Part shown: one piece after another, positions 10,848-23,200 of the stretch | Position numbering within the stretch: the first letter of the stretch is position 1 | Layout of the letters: the number at the start of each line of letters is the position of its first letter | Origin: Moringa oleifera | Lineage: Eukaryota; Streptophyta; Magnoliopsida; Brassicales; Moringaceae | NCBI GenBank assembly: GCA_021397835.1 | Contig: JAJFZO010000413.1 | Span: 131,501 to 195,500 of the forward strand | Direction of reading: 5' to 3' | DNA length: 64,000 bases | Program-made: the position numbers and the translations under genes | Notes under the pieces: generated by a model | Databases searched by the model: none | What the model saw: the letters and a program-made list of their open reading frames with translations, nothing else | What the model was told of the DNA's origin: nothing

Positions 10848-13336
10848 ATGGACTATCTAACAAATGCATCAAACCACAAGACTGGAGAAGATGGAAGGAT
10901 TGACAATGCATCTGTATATTCTTCTGGACATGGTGATTTATCAGGGTCTGATTTGGGCCATGCCTCTTCTTCTAGAAGTTCCGTCTCAGCTTCAGCAGAT
11001 TATTCAACTAATGAGGGGACAAAGACATGGAGGACAGTTGACGATATTCCTAAAGTTATTGGGAATAAAGAGTTGGCCAAGACTTTTCCATCCTTATGTG
11101 CTTCTTCCGGCTCTAGTGGACCCATAATCGGTCTTAAGCTCGGTAAACACATGTACTTTGAAGATTTTTGTGGACCAAACACTGCCAAGATTTCATCATC
11201 TAATGTTCCTACAACTAAAAGATCTAGGACATCTACTCAGAGTACACAGACCTCATGTTGCCAAGTTGAAGGATGCAACATTGACCTCAAGTCATCAAAA
11301 GATTACCATCGCAGGCATCGAATCTGTGAAAACCATTCCAAAAGCCCAAAGGTCATTGTTGCTGGTATGGAACGCCGTTTCTGCCAACAGTGCAGCAGGT
11401 AAGCTCTGGCGTGATCTCAATTAACTGGAGAAGACCGTCAAATGCGGAATCATTTATTAGTAATTTGTCAATATGATTTTCTAGGATTCTTTTGATGTAT
11501 TTGGTCTTCACACTTGTGCAATTAACACTTTGTATGCAACTAAAGGTTTCATGAATTGTCGGAGTTTGATGATAAGAAAAGAAGCTGTCGTAGGCGTCTA
11601 TCTGATCACAATGCACGGCGCCGTAGGCCACAGCCAGAGGGTGTCCAGTTCAGTTCTGCCACGCTGTCTTCAACATATTATGGTGCTTATTATAACTCCG
11701 AATACTTCGGCTGTCTTTCTTTTAGCACTTGTAGAGCTTTTCTGGTTCACTTTTCAGCTTTCTGTAGGTGTTGGTTTAGGTGGTTAAAAAGTTCTTTGTT
11801 TTGTTTTAAGTCAATTACTACAGCTTTTGTGTTTTTTTTTTTTTTTTGTTATAAAAAGAAAATGTTTTGGGTTTAGGCAGTTGTGGGGTGGAAGAGTATG
11901 CATGAGGGGTTAATGCTTGGGTCAACATTGGCAATTGACCTGCGGAACTCCCTCTTAGTAGGAGTAAAGATGACCCCAAGGCCAAAGGCTCATGGCTATT
12001 TGCTAATTAGTTCTTATTTTTATGGTAGAGAATATAGAAAATGTGGATTTATTGAGTTTAAGGTAGCTTTCTATCATTCTCTGTTAACTGGATTAACACT
12101 ATAATCCATCTCCTAGTTGTTTTAGGTGGCTTCTACTGAGGGCTATAATTTACTGGCTATGATTGCTGACTTGTAGGTCCTTACATCAGATTTTGGCTTG
12201 GTTTTATCTGTGCAGATGGAAGACAGCAGATGAATGTTATCTTCAATGCAGTGCCATTCCCTGCTGTAAATCCAACTTGCCATAATGCATGTTGCTTTAA
12301 GATCACACAAACAAGAGATTCTTCACTTAGGCCTGTAAAAGGAGGAGATATTGACAGGCTGCTAAATTTGCCCACCAATGAGGTGCCAGATGCAACTTGT
12401 ACGCTAGAAATGGACTCAAATAGAATGTTGTCTTTCGAGAGTGGTACGTCTGAGCTCCTTAGTCAAGGTATGTTTCCTTCTATGAGAGCTATGGTTGTAT
12501 ATTTTGAAAATGTGGGTTAGATTTAGCACTTCAGCATGCCTTGATGCCCTACGTAAGCAGGTTAGGCATGACCTTAGACAAGCGGAGCACATCTTAATTT
12601 AAAATTATGCCGAGTCTTCTGATGATATCATCTGCTTTTCTTTATTCCCATTCAAGTGCATCCTCTTGAATCTATTAGAGCTATGGCTACATCAATCTTG
12701 TCAGTATTGCCAATTATGGCCTGATATAGATATGATGTTTCTTGTTACACCTCTACGTCTTTAATACTGCCTTGGCTATTTTGTGGACATTTAAGTCTAC
12801 ACAGCAATGGCTTTCATGTAAATTGTTAAGGAGTGTGAAATGATATCCAAGAAGAAAAGTAAATTTGCATGGTGGAATTATAATTGCTCAAATATTCTTT
12901 AATAATGTAAATTAATAGGTGACCATATGTATTTGATTTGCATTAGGGCTGACTCTAGCATGTGATGCAACTTTGTGCAGGTGTGGAGGTGTCTGCATTC
13001 GGTTCTAGCTTAGATGTAGCACAAGATCTTGGGTGTGCTCTCTCTCTTCTGTCAACTACTTCTTGGGGATTGAATGAGATGGAACCCTCGTCCATGGACG
13101 AGCTCATTCGCATGAACCAAAGCAGCATGGCCCAGCCAATGATGCATGTAGAACTGTCAAATTGTTCAGTAGCTTCATCAGAACACGAGCGGGCAGAACA
13201 GCAGACTCCTGAGTCTCAAGTGCACTCAGTGAATTTGGCATATAATGGCAGTAACAATCATTTCCAGGAGTTTCAGCTGTTAAAAGCACCATCACCATAT
13301 GAGTTGGGCTGCTTTTATTCCAGTTATATCAATTGA
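10848..13336 (+). CDS. SPL: SBP-box transcription factor (SPL family, miR156-regulated)
   Basis: Exons 10848-11398, 11546-11682, 12216-12467 and 12981-13336 join in frame to 431 residues with canonical GT-AG introns. The SBP DNA-binding domain is at about residues 137-212. It carries CCQVEGC and [10 protein letters not shown] (first zinc site), [16 protein letters not shown] (second zinc site), then the basic nuclear localisation segment [17 protein letters not shown]. The first intron splits the domain inside the Arg codon before FH, the position typical of this family. A conserved [14 protein letters not shown] motif lies upstream of the domain, DGRQQMN lies downstream, and ALSLLST overlaps the miR156 site in the last exon. 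These extra motifs look most like the SPL2/10/11 clade and its OsSPL relatives. SPL factors bind GTAC cores and control phase change and organ development. Family is certain; the exact orthologue is not. Confidence 0.92.
13035..13054 (+). promoter_or_regulatory. miR156/157 target site
   Basis: The 20-nt sequence GTGCTCTCTCTCTTCTGTCA matches the standard miR156 response element of SPL genes. It encodes the conserved ALSLLS peptide in the last exon. By established knowledge, miR156 cleaves or represses such transcripts in juvenile tissue. Cleavage is expected opposite miRNA nucleotides 10-11. Confidence 0.93.
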
Positions 13337-14256
13337 GTGTTTGAACTAATATACTTGGTCCTGTGTGAAGTAACAATAAGGTTAGTGTGCTCATCAGTTT
13401 CTGTTTCCAAGAAGTTTTCATTTGGTTTTCGTCTCTCTTGAGTTATGGTCGAGCCATCTCTTTGAGTTTGGGATAAATACTTGAGACTTTAAAGTGCACC
13501 TAAATTGATGTTATTATTTGTTCATGTTCTGGGAGCAACACAAGAATCTTTGAACGGGGACTGTAATTCTGAAGAGTGAGGCAAATAAATGTGATTCTGA
13601 TCTGGAGTTCAATTATATCGTTGGAATCTGGATTTTCAGTTTATGCTGTTTTCAGTCAATGGCATGCAAAGCCACATGGACTCCAAGGGCCATATGATTT
13701 ACCAGATCTACTATGCTTATGCACGAAAGAGATGAGATTCAAGTTGTGTAATTAAACAACAAATTGACCATCCTAAGCACAAGGAAATTGAGAGATATGT
13801 TTTTCAATGGCGAACATGTTTTTCTATTGGCTCATGTTGAAGTGATATTTCGCAACAAAGAAGGAAGGGACTAACAGTCTTCCTCCTTGGTCATATGTCC
13901 AATTTCACATAACAAGTAATTTTTTCTTTTTTTTAAAAAAAAATTATTATTTCATTTAAAAATTAATACAACAAATGGACCAGAAGCCCTCTTTCTAAAT
14001 TTTAAAAAGAAGCCGCCTTTAACTCACATCACATGCCACGTGTATTACATTACCCCTGAATCCATGTGTCCGTTTTTAAAGCCCAAAACCCTCCTTTCTT
14101 CAAAAGTTCCCAAACCCAAAACCCAATCCCTCCTCCCCTACCCCGCAACCCTCTTTCTTCAAGATTCCTCCTTTCATTTTCCTTTCGCTCTCAAAATTCC
14201 CTCGCATTTTGCGTTTTAAGGATTTTTGGCATCGGCTGTTCCTAGATCTCTGATTC
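13337..14256. other. Intergenic: SBP-gene 3' UTR and YTH-gene promoter
   Basis: The left part is the SBP-gene 3' UTR; a CAAATAAATG poly(A)-signal-like word lies near 13580. The right part precedes the YTH gene. It has a perfect CACGTG G-box at 14037-14042 and a C/T-rich leader at 14090-14215 ahead of the ATG at 14257. An open frame antisense to this leader shows no family features and is ignored. Confidence 0.5.
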
Positions 14257-17200
14257 ATGGACGCAGCTGCCGATCGACAAGATCGAATTGTCTCAACTGG
14301 TACTATTACGTGTATATGATTTTGTATGTGTTTGCTGTTTCGTTTGGTTCCTTTGTTCATCGGTTTCTATTGTCATTTGTGTTTCTTTATTGCTTTTAAC
14401 GATTTTGCTTACCTCTTCTTTTAATCGTTCTTGGTTCCACCCCCCCCCCCCTCCCTTGTTTTAACACTTGCCTGAATTGTGTGACCTCTATTTGATTGGG
14501 TCTCTTTTGTCCTTTATTGCACTGGATCAAATTTTGAACTTTTTTTTTTTGAGGTTTTATTCTGGTCAAGATTCAGATGAAAATTAGAAGCCCTGCCTTA
14601 ATGGTTAAAGTATATTAACAGTTTTTAAAATGCGGGACTTTTTTCTTCACATTCTTATGTAAGGCATCAATTGACGCCTCTGTATGCTTCTTGGGGCATG
14701 TTAAGATATGACCTGGGGCGACCCTGTTTGGTTTTCCAGATGTCAATTCTTTAATTATCATTTGTTGTCAGATTCTATGTCATATTCGGGTGTGAAACCA
14801 TAATTAGGGTTTCCTTTTTAATCTTTTCCTGTTCCATTATGTTCTTGTCTGTGTGGATGGATATTTGTTGGCATGTTTAGTTGATTCTTTGCTTTGTCTA
14901 TTTGGATGAGGTTTTGGCTTGAGTGACAGCCAAAACTGGTAGGATTTAGCTTACCTTAGCTAACTAAGATACTGTAATAAGTTGGTGGTTCTTATAGCTT
15001 TACATACATTGGTTCAATGACTTTCCCTTTTCCTTCTCATTACCGTTACCCTCCTTCTTTCCATTTTTCCATATTTTACTACCACCTTCCCCTTTCAAAA
15101 GCTTTCTTTTTCCGTCATGAATCTTCATAAACAAGCCTGGTATTTAATCCTAAGACCTCCATTCTGGATCGGTTGCCTTAATCTCCCATTTAACAAGATG
15201 GTATTTGAACTCGTGTCCTAAGCTTTCCCATTAAAATCACTTTTGCAACTGTTCCTATCTCTTTGCAATCATCATAGGTCAAATGAACAAAGACATGTAG
15301 TATACTTGAAGACTTGAGAGAATGCTTTTAATGTCTTAGTCTTCCCCTTTTTAGAAAGGTATCTTCTCTGCCAACCCGCTAGCCTCTTTCAAATCTCTTT
15401 ACTATCAAATTCTACAAAGTTGATTCTTTGATTCTAGATCCTAGGGGCAGCCCTAAATATTTTATTGGAAGAGCCCCCAAGTTGTTACCCAACACCCTAG
15501 CAAGTTTCCATTTGTCCACTTCATCACTGGTTGGAGTAAGTTCACTCTTCCTCAAGTTACCTTTCAAACCGGAAACCGCCTTGAAGCATAGTAGAATACT
15601 TCTCAAGTTGATCAATTTGATCTTCCTCTGCACCAAACCCTCCCCCCAAAACAAAAAGAAGAAGAAGAAGAAGAAAGAATGGTGTCATTGGTGAACAATA
15701 TGTGAGGTATTCCCAACTCCAACCTCGGTTTTCCCATTTTGAAACCCTTAAAGAGCCCATCTTGAACTGCCTTGGAAGCATCCTATCAAGAGCTTCCATC
15801 AGTAACACAAAGAAGAAAGGTTAAAATAGATCCTTGTCAAAGCCCTCTAGTTGGCTTCATAAACTTGGAAGGTCCCCCGTTCACCAAAGTACAAAATGTC
15901 GATGTTGAAATGCACCATTTAATCCATTCACTCTTTTCAATAAATATATGACAGATTCCCAAGTTACATGGTCATATGCCTTCTTCATATCCAACTTACA
16001 TATAATCTTTTTTCCCTCCTTTTTAATTACTACATCAAGGATTTGTCTGTTGCTCACGAAAGCATTTTAATTTGGACTAATAACTTTTTCCATCACTTGT
16101 TTAAATCTCTTCATAAGGACTTTCGTTATTAGCTTGTAGACTCCCCAACAAGACTAATTGGACAATAATCTTTTTATGTTGCTAGCCCTCACTTTCATCA
16201 GAATAATCATCTAGAAGGCTGCATTCCATAAACGTTCAAACTTGCCATTCATGGAACTCAGTAAACAAGCGCAATATATTTTCCTTAATAATTTTTTAAT
16301 TTTCTTTAAAAAAAGACAGTGAACCCATCCTAATTTAGTGCTTTGTTCCCACCACAAGATATAAGTGCTCGATGTACCTCATACAGTTTTTCTAACTGAT
16401 CTTGAAGTTTACTATCTATCAATTCAAATTGTAAGCCATCAAGTGTTAGTCATCACTTCCATTGCTCACTACAAAGTACCCTCTGTTTCAACTCTCCTTG
16501 CTCCTCCCCCATCAAATTCCAACATACTTATGAAGTTGTTTCTTCTATGCATATTCGTCATTTGATTAAAAAAAAAAAAAACTCTCTTATCCCTTTCCTT
16601 GAGCTAAAGAGCCTTCGATTTTTGCCTCCATGAGATCTTCTTCATTATAAAGATGTTGCAAATTTTCGCTCTCTTGGTCTTGAATCCTCCAAACCCTCAT
16701 CAAGCCTTTCTTTTTCCTTTATCTTCACCAACTCCCCCCACAAGCCTTCCTTTCTTCTCTCAATGTCTTTGAATTGATCTTTGTTATACTAATTTTCAAA
16801 TCTTTAGGCTTACATGTCACCACATAACTCACCTGGTCAAATACCCTCTTTTCATCCAATTACTTTTGACTAGGGCATTGAAAGCTTTCTATGTTAAGCT
16901 ATACATTCTCAAATCTAGATGGAGTGGCTCTTCAAATGATACCATCAATTTCAAGTAAAATTAGATTATGATTAGATGTTGGCCTAAAGAAAGCCTTTGA
17001 CTTGTTCATGGAAATTTCTCTTCCCATTGGCTTGAAATAATAAAGCGATCAATTCTTGACAAAGATGGATTTTTCTTGAGATTAGACCACTTGAAATCAC
17101 CCTCACGAGTGGTATGTCCATCAGTTAAAGTTCCAACACCATGTCTACAGACTCATTAGAGCTCACCTGTCCTCTATAATTCTCCGTCCTTTCATGTGCA

Positions 17201-20200
17201 TATAACCCCATGTTGAAGTCTTTCCTCATCACATTCCACCATCTTTAACACTCTCTCCATAACTTGGTTCGCCTTACCACCTCATTACTACTATATACTC
17301 TAGTGGATACCTATTCGAACCCATCCTCCTCCTTTTAAAAAAAATGTAAGAGAGATTTCACTCTTATCGCAAAAACCACACATTTCCTCAATTTCTCATT
17401 CTACATTATTAGTACATCACTCGCATTTCGTTGAGCTTATGAGGCTATCCACTTCACTCCTTTTGCTTCCCCCACACTTCTAATTATCCCTTCATTCATG
17501 TTTTCAATTTTCGTTTCTTGAATGCATGCTACATTTATCATTCACTTTTTCACAACATGTTTGACAATCACCTTTTTCTCAAAATTGTTCAATCCTCTAA
17601 CAGTCCAAGATAATATTCTACGCATCATAATCACATACACCTATTCCATCCTCATTCACACTGTTACAATTTTGTCTAACTTTTTTTTTTCGTTTCTCAT
17701 AATTAACAGAGAATTTTCAACTGCTTCAACTCCTTAATAGCTGCTTCTTTTCCTCCTTTACAACATGGACCTTTACTACATAGATGTACTTGCTTCTTAC
17801 GCCTTTTCTATGCCAAAACGATCTCTTTGAGCAAACTAAATGTTAAACTTTTCAAATCTTTCAAAGGAGACCCTAACAATCTTACATACTTTTCTCATAA
17901 TCTTTAGTATCCTTTTTGATAATATTGCTTGCCAGACTTGCTTTGTCATCTCAACCGCGTTGTCATACCTTACTGTTGTCCTTGCTTGTGCCTTATTCAC
18001 TCTTCATCCCCCATTTTGGAATTCCACCAATCTGTATTGACTTTCTAATGGTTCTTCAAAACTTAGAAATGCTTCTGCTTATATTATTGAATCCATTTTT
18101 GTAACCCACAACCTTGATATCTTCCTTTCTGTATTGGAGTATATTCAGCCTCTTTCCCACATCTCTCTTGGTCCCCCGTTGATTCCTCCATCACATCCTT
18201 TCTACATTCCCCTAAGATGTCAATTCCCTCTCTCCCTCTACAAGAACCATCAAAATTCCCTTTCATTTATCTCTTCTTTTATTCCCGGAACTATCCTCTC
18301 CCATGCATCCACTTTTTGTCACCAATGGTCCTTCCTTTACTGGTAAACCCACTTATCTCGCCTTCATCAGGTTTGAAATTCGACCAACAGACCTACCCAT
18401 AGTTGTCCATGATGCTTTCTCTCTGATGGTCATCTTTTTACCTAGTTCCTCGTCTCTTTGTGTGATCATACTCAACCTTGGAATAGGGCTCGTAACTACA
18501 CAACACACGATCGATTCAACTTGCCTCCGCCTGCACCTAGCACGTAAAACATTGTCTGCTCTCTTCAGTTGCTTCAAGATATTATTTTCAATCATCTCTG
18601 GTCGGAGTTAGCATCGTTAATCTAGTCAGAGAGGGGTTGTCATAGCTTAACAGAAGAATTGGGTCTATTAGACTTGGAATACTTCTTTTCAGTTGACTCT
18701 AAAGGTTTCAAATCTTGGCTTTTTTTAAGCCATTTCCTCACATTTTTGGGCCTAGTAAATTTGGCTTACCTTTCTAAGGCCCAGTACCTAGATTCAACTC
18801 ATGTTCTTAATTTGAAGCCATTGTGCATCATCTTCTCTACCCATATACTCGAATTGAACTTGTTTTTGGATTTGTTGCCCACCTCTCCTCCATTAGAGAT
18901 AATTTCCAACTTCCAGCGATCTCCGAATTGTTATAGTGGCCCTCAATTCCTCTATCGCTCCCTAGTGAGGGAAGAAGCAATATCTACATACTCGTTCCTT
19001 AATCTCCCCAAAAGACCTTTGCTTTTCTGCCATTTCATCTATATGAATCTTTTGTGGTGTCCTCTTCCCTCCTGCACTCCTTTCCTCTTGCTCACACAGC
19101 TTCTCCACAAAATCTGTAATCTTGATCCATCCCCCACGATTGCCTTCATTTGGAAAAATTAAGGGTCTAAATCCATATCCTTTAAACTTTGATAGATTCA
19201 AGAAGGGTCCCAAATGATTCTCCTCCTTCGACAGAAGAAGTAGTCTATCATCTCCCTTCCATTTGCGCTTACTTGGACTTTCCCTTTTTCACACCAAAGA
19301 ATCAATCAATCCCCTCAACCACCTTGTTTCATCCTTGTTGAAGTAGATGGTTGATCTACGCCCTTTATTACACTCTGTCACTTGTAAGTTACCATTGAAC
19401 TTCTTATCTTTTATCCATTCATACTCCTTCCTCCCAATTCTCACTTGGTAGATCTATGGAGGGTTATCCACCCTCCACCCAGTTCTCTCTGGCCAAAAAA
19501 AAAAGAAAGAAAACAGTCAACAAAACTTGATATCTTATGTTTCTGCACCTTGATTGGTATTCAAGTTGGCCACAAATTTTCTTATGGTCATGCACTTAGA
19601 TGTCTTAACTGTTAAACAAGCAAAGCAGTAAAGTGAATGAAATTAGAACCCAAAAGAAGAAATGTGCTGCTAAATGGTACTGTCAGCTACTTAACTGACA
19701 ACATTACCAGACACCAATTTTTCACACTCAATTACTCTTATTTGTTTACAAAGCTCAGTCAATTACATGAATCAGTGACCATTTTTTTCCCACCTTATAG
19801 GTTGTGTAGTCAGAGTACAGACAAGTGGATCTGAGTAATACTTTGCTTCTAAAGGATGTATCTACATGGCCATTTAGTTAGCTTAGTAAGTTCTAACAAG
19901 AATAGGTGTTTCTTCAACTGTGGATCTACATACTGCTGTTTTTTTTTTAAAGTTCTCCGCGCCTTTAATATTTGCTTCGGTCTCCGAGCCTTAAGTACTT
20001 CAGCCTCTGTGTCTGAGAAGGAAACTTTCTTTTTTTTAAGCTGGGTATGTGAGAAGGAAGCTCATTATTCTTTCTGACGTAATATACATTTTATCTGAGT
20101 GCCTGGTTTGCTTTACTGGCATGGCTCCTCTAGTTTCATTGAATTTCTCTTTTGAGGTTCTCTGGGCTTATTAGGGATTTTTACTGCTTTTCTCATTAGT

Positions 20201-23200
20201 TTTTAGTGCCTATTTGACTCATGACCTCCTATGTTTGCATGTGTGCACATGAAACTTGTCTATACATGCATATGTCTGTCGTTGCCTATCCTTGCACTTA
20301 CTCATGTATTCTTTTGGTGTAATGGGAAACTGAGTAATTATTGTAGATGCAGGAGAGAGACCTATTTTGTCAAATAATTCTAGGGAGCAGGTACTTGGTT
20401 GAATCCCTTTGTAATTATGTTTTAGCTATATTTATTTATTTTATTTTTGTGAGCACTTTATTTGTCCATTAGCACTTTATTTTGTAATCTATTATCAGCC
20501 ACTTTCGCCCAAAGATGAAAGGATTGTTTCAGCGAATCCTTCTCCGGGTGCAGCCATTCTAGGGCCTTCAGGGGATGTTGCAGAGCAGCCAGGGACTTCA
20601 GATGCAGGTGGGGATCCTAGCATCATCCACCAACCTAATGCGGTTGCTTCTTATGAACACAGTATATCACATGGTGGTTAGTCTTTTGATCCTTTACTGC
20701 TGTTAATGGTCAGCACTTTAAAACCTTAAATAAAATGGCTGCAGATATCACTTTAGGATTTGAGTATATTGATGATTTCTCAGGAAAAGGAAAAAGGAAA
20801 TTGAACCATTTCGGATGTCTGAGCAAGTCATTTTCTTGTTATGCAAGATATAGGGTATTTCTTTATGGAATTTGATATTATTATCAGAAAATGAAAGTTG
20901 ATTTCGTTGAACTACTTTATTTGTAGTTCATTCTAACTACTGCCTTTTCACATTACATTCAACATTCATTAGTGATCCCTTTTATTCCCCCCCCCCCCCC
21001 CCCCCCCCTCCCTTTCTTCCCCCACCAACTTTGCTTTGTCTCCAGGTTATGCTGATAGCATTGGTACTTGGGATGGATATCCACAATATGTTAATCCTGA
21101 AAGCTTGCATTTATCTCCAGTGAGGATGATTCCCTTAACTATATGATATCAAAAGTTCAATTTCTGGACAAACCTCACCATATGCATTCATCTTTTTTTG
21201 TCATGACTCAGTTCATCTACAATGAAAATCCATCTCTTCTATTTCAATCTGGATTCAGCTTCAGCCCTGACATTGTGTATGGACAGTATTCTCCTGTTGC
21301 TACTCCTCTGCCTTCTATAATGGTAGAAGGCCAGCTATATTCTCCACAGCAGATTCCATTCTCTCCAACTTATTACCCTCAACATGCTCCTCCAAGTGTG
21401 CCGTCAGCAGTTCCAGTTTCACCATCTGAGCTAATAGGGCCGGAAAGTAGTGGTGACAACCTACTTTTTGCGGCAGGATCTGGTTACGTGGTACCCTTTG
21501 GATCATTTGGTCAGGGCAACTTATCAGTTAATCCTGGTACCAGTCCTTTAGCATCTCCAGCAGCTTATTCTCAACCGATGGGCATACTTGGGTCATATGA
21601 ACAAAATGTTGAACAGGTTCGTATTGCTTTAGTTATTGGGATATTATCCTGTCATGAAAATAGTAGTGTCTTTGGAAGTAGATGGGATCCAATATGCTTT
21701 TTGTTTTTAAGATCACCATCGTATTGTTATTGTTGGTATGATATTCTGATCAAGGAAAAAATTGTTGACATGATACTGTTCTACATACTGTGGTCATCCT
21801 TATCATTGGCGGCAACCCAATTTCAGTGCCAATCTATTCCGTCAGGCTGTATTCAACTATTCCCTTTGGAAGTGAGCTATTTTGTTATATTTTCAGCAGA
21901 GGACTATAGTACTAGTAGATTCAATTATCTCATGACTCCTGAAAGTTTGATGATTTATAGAAAGCTCAAATATGCTGTCATCCTCCCTCAAAAATGGGTT
22001 TTGAGAATGCAGTGCCAATAAGTTTTATGATCAAATGAAAACTTAAAGAACAATGCTTTGCAGGGCTACCAATTTTTTATTTGCTTGCATGTTTACTTGT
22101 CCTTTTCTTATTTTAATTCTTACAGTGATGTCAAAAACTAATGGAATTGTGCCAATTTCATTCTTTTGGTTGATATTAAGATTTCACATCGGTAGTGAGA
22201 AATATCTCATTACCAGGGGCATAATGAGGAAGATGGCTTTACACAGAGAATGTGTTGCTGAAATATATGCAGGAAAATGGGTGTTTAGTAAGCCCTTTAT
22301 CTGTTAAAGTGTAGAGGTTAAGTAGCACTATATTTGCTGAAATAGGGTGCTTAATTTATGCCTGCCATAATTTTTCTCCGTTCTAGTACAGCAAGGCTTA
22401 AAGAAAACTAGTTTTGGAGTTAGGAAGTCAGTGATAGAACTGACTTCTGACAGTTGGCCTTTTTTTTTATTAAAAAAAAATGATGAGATGTCATCAAGTT
22501 TTTGTCATGTGGCCATATTTTGTTGATACAAACTATCCATGACATGTATCAGATTGTGTGGTTTAACTTTGATTCCCCTCAAAAAAAAAAAAAAAAAAAA
22601 AGTCTGTACAACTTATGCATGTTGGTGCCTCCATGTTGAGAACAGTTATGTGAACGTGAATTTTATATTTTAATGGAATGTGATCCTTATCTTTTCCTCT
22701 TTTTCTTAGTTATCATTTTGATTATTTGCAACTTAAGTTCACAGAAAAAATTTTTAGTAGTACACTATTTGAAGCAGAATCCTTGTTCTCTCGCTCTCTT
22801 ATTTGATTTGTCTATTTTATACAACAGTCACTTAAGGTTATATATGCTTTTGTATCTAAGTTCTTTTTTATTTTCGTCATGAGTTATAAGTAAGAAAAAT
22901 AGATTCCTATGGAGGTTTATTACTATATGAGTGGTTTTTTAATTTGTTTTTAATTCCTAAATTTATCATTCTATGCTTAGGATTGGACATGTAATCTTAG
23001 TTGTGAACTTGACAGATGCAAAAGGTCCAACTGGGGCACATAGCTATATGATATTTCAGAATCTGTTTATCAAAAATAGGAAAATAACAATGTCCATCTT
23101 TTCTCCCCTTAATAGCAGTTGAAAGCCAGATAGACTAATGTATTGGCTTGATGAATGTAATGGATGAAAAATGGTGGGAAATTCTTGTAAAAGTATGTAA

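Noticed and set aside
14100..14360. 86-residue frame antisense to the YTH-gene leader
   Set aside because: It is an open shadow of a C/T-rich leader, made of Lys/Arg/Gly repeats, with no family signal.
18000..19200. Plus-strand open frames in the YTH-gene intron (for example 18659-19162)
   Set aside because: They are antisense shadows of the decayed LINE and carry no protein family signal.
21143..22021. 292-residue frame continuing past YTH exon 5 on both sides
   Set aside because: Only 21212-21616 is exon. The flanks lose YTH-family character and obey clear splice sites (CTCAG acceptor, CAG/GTTCGT donor).
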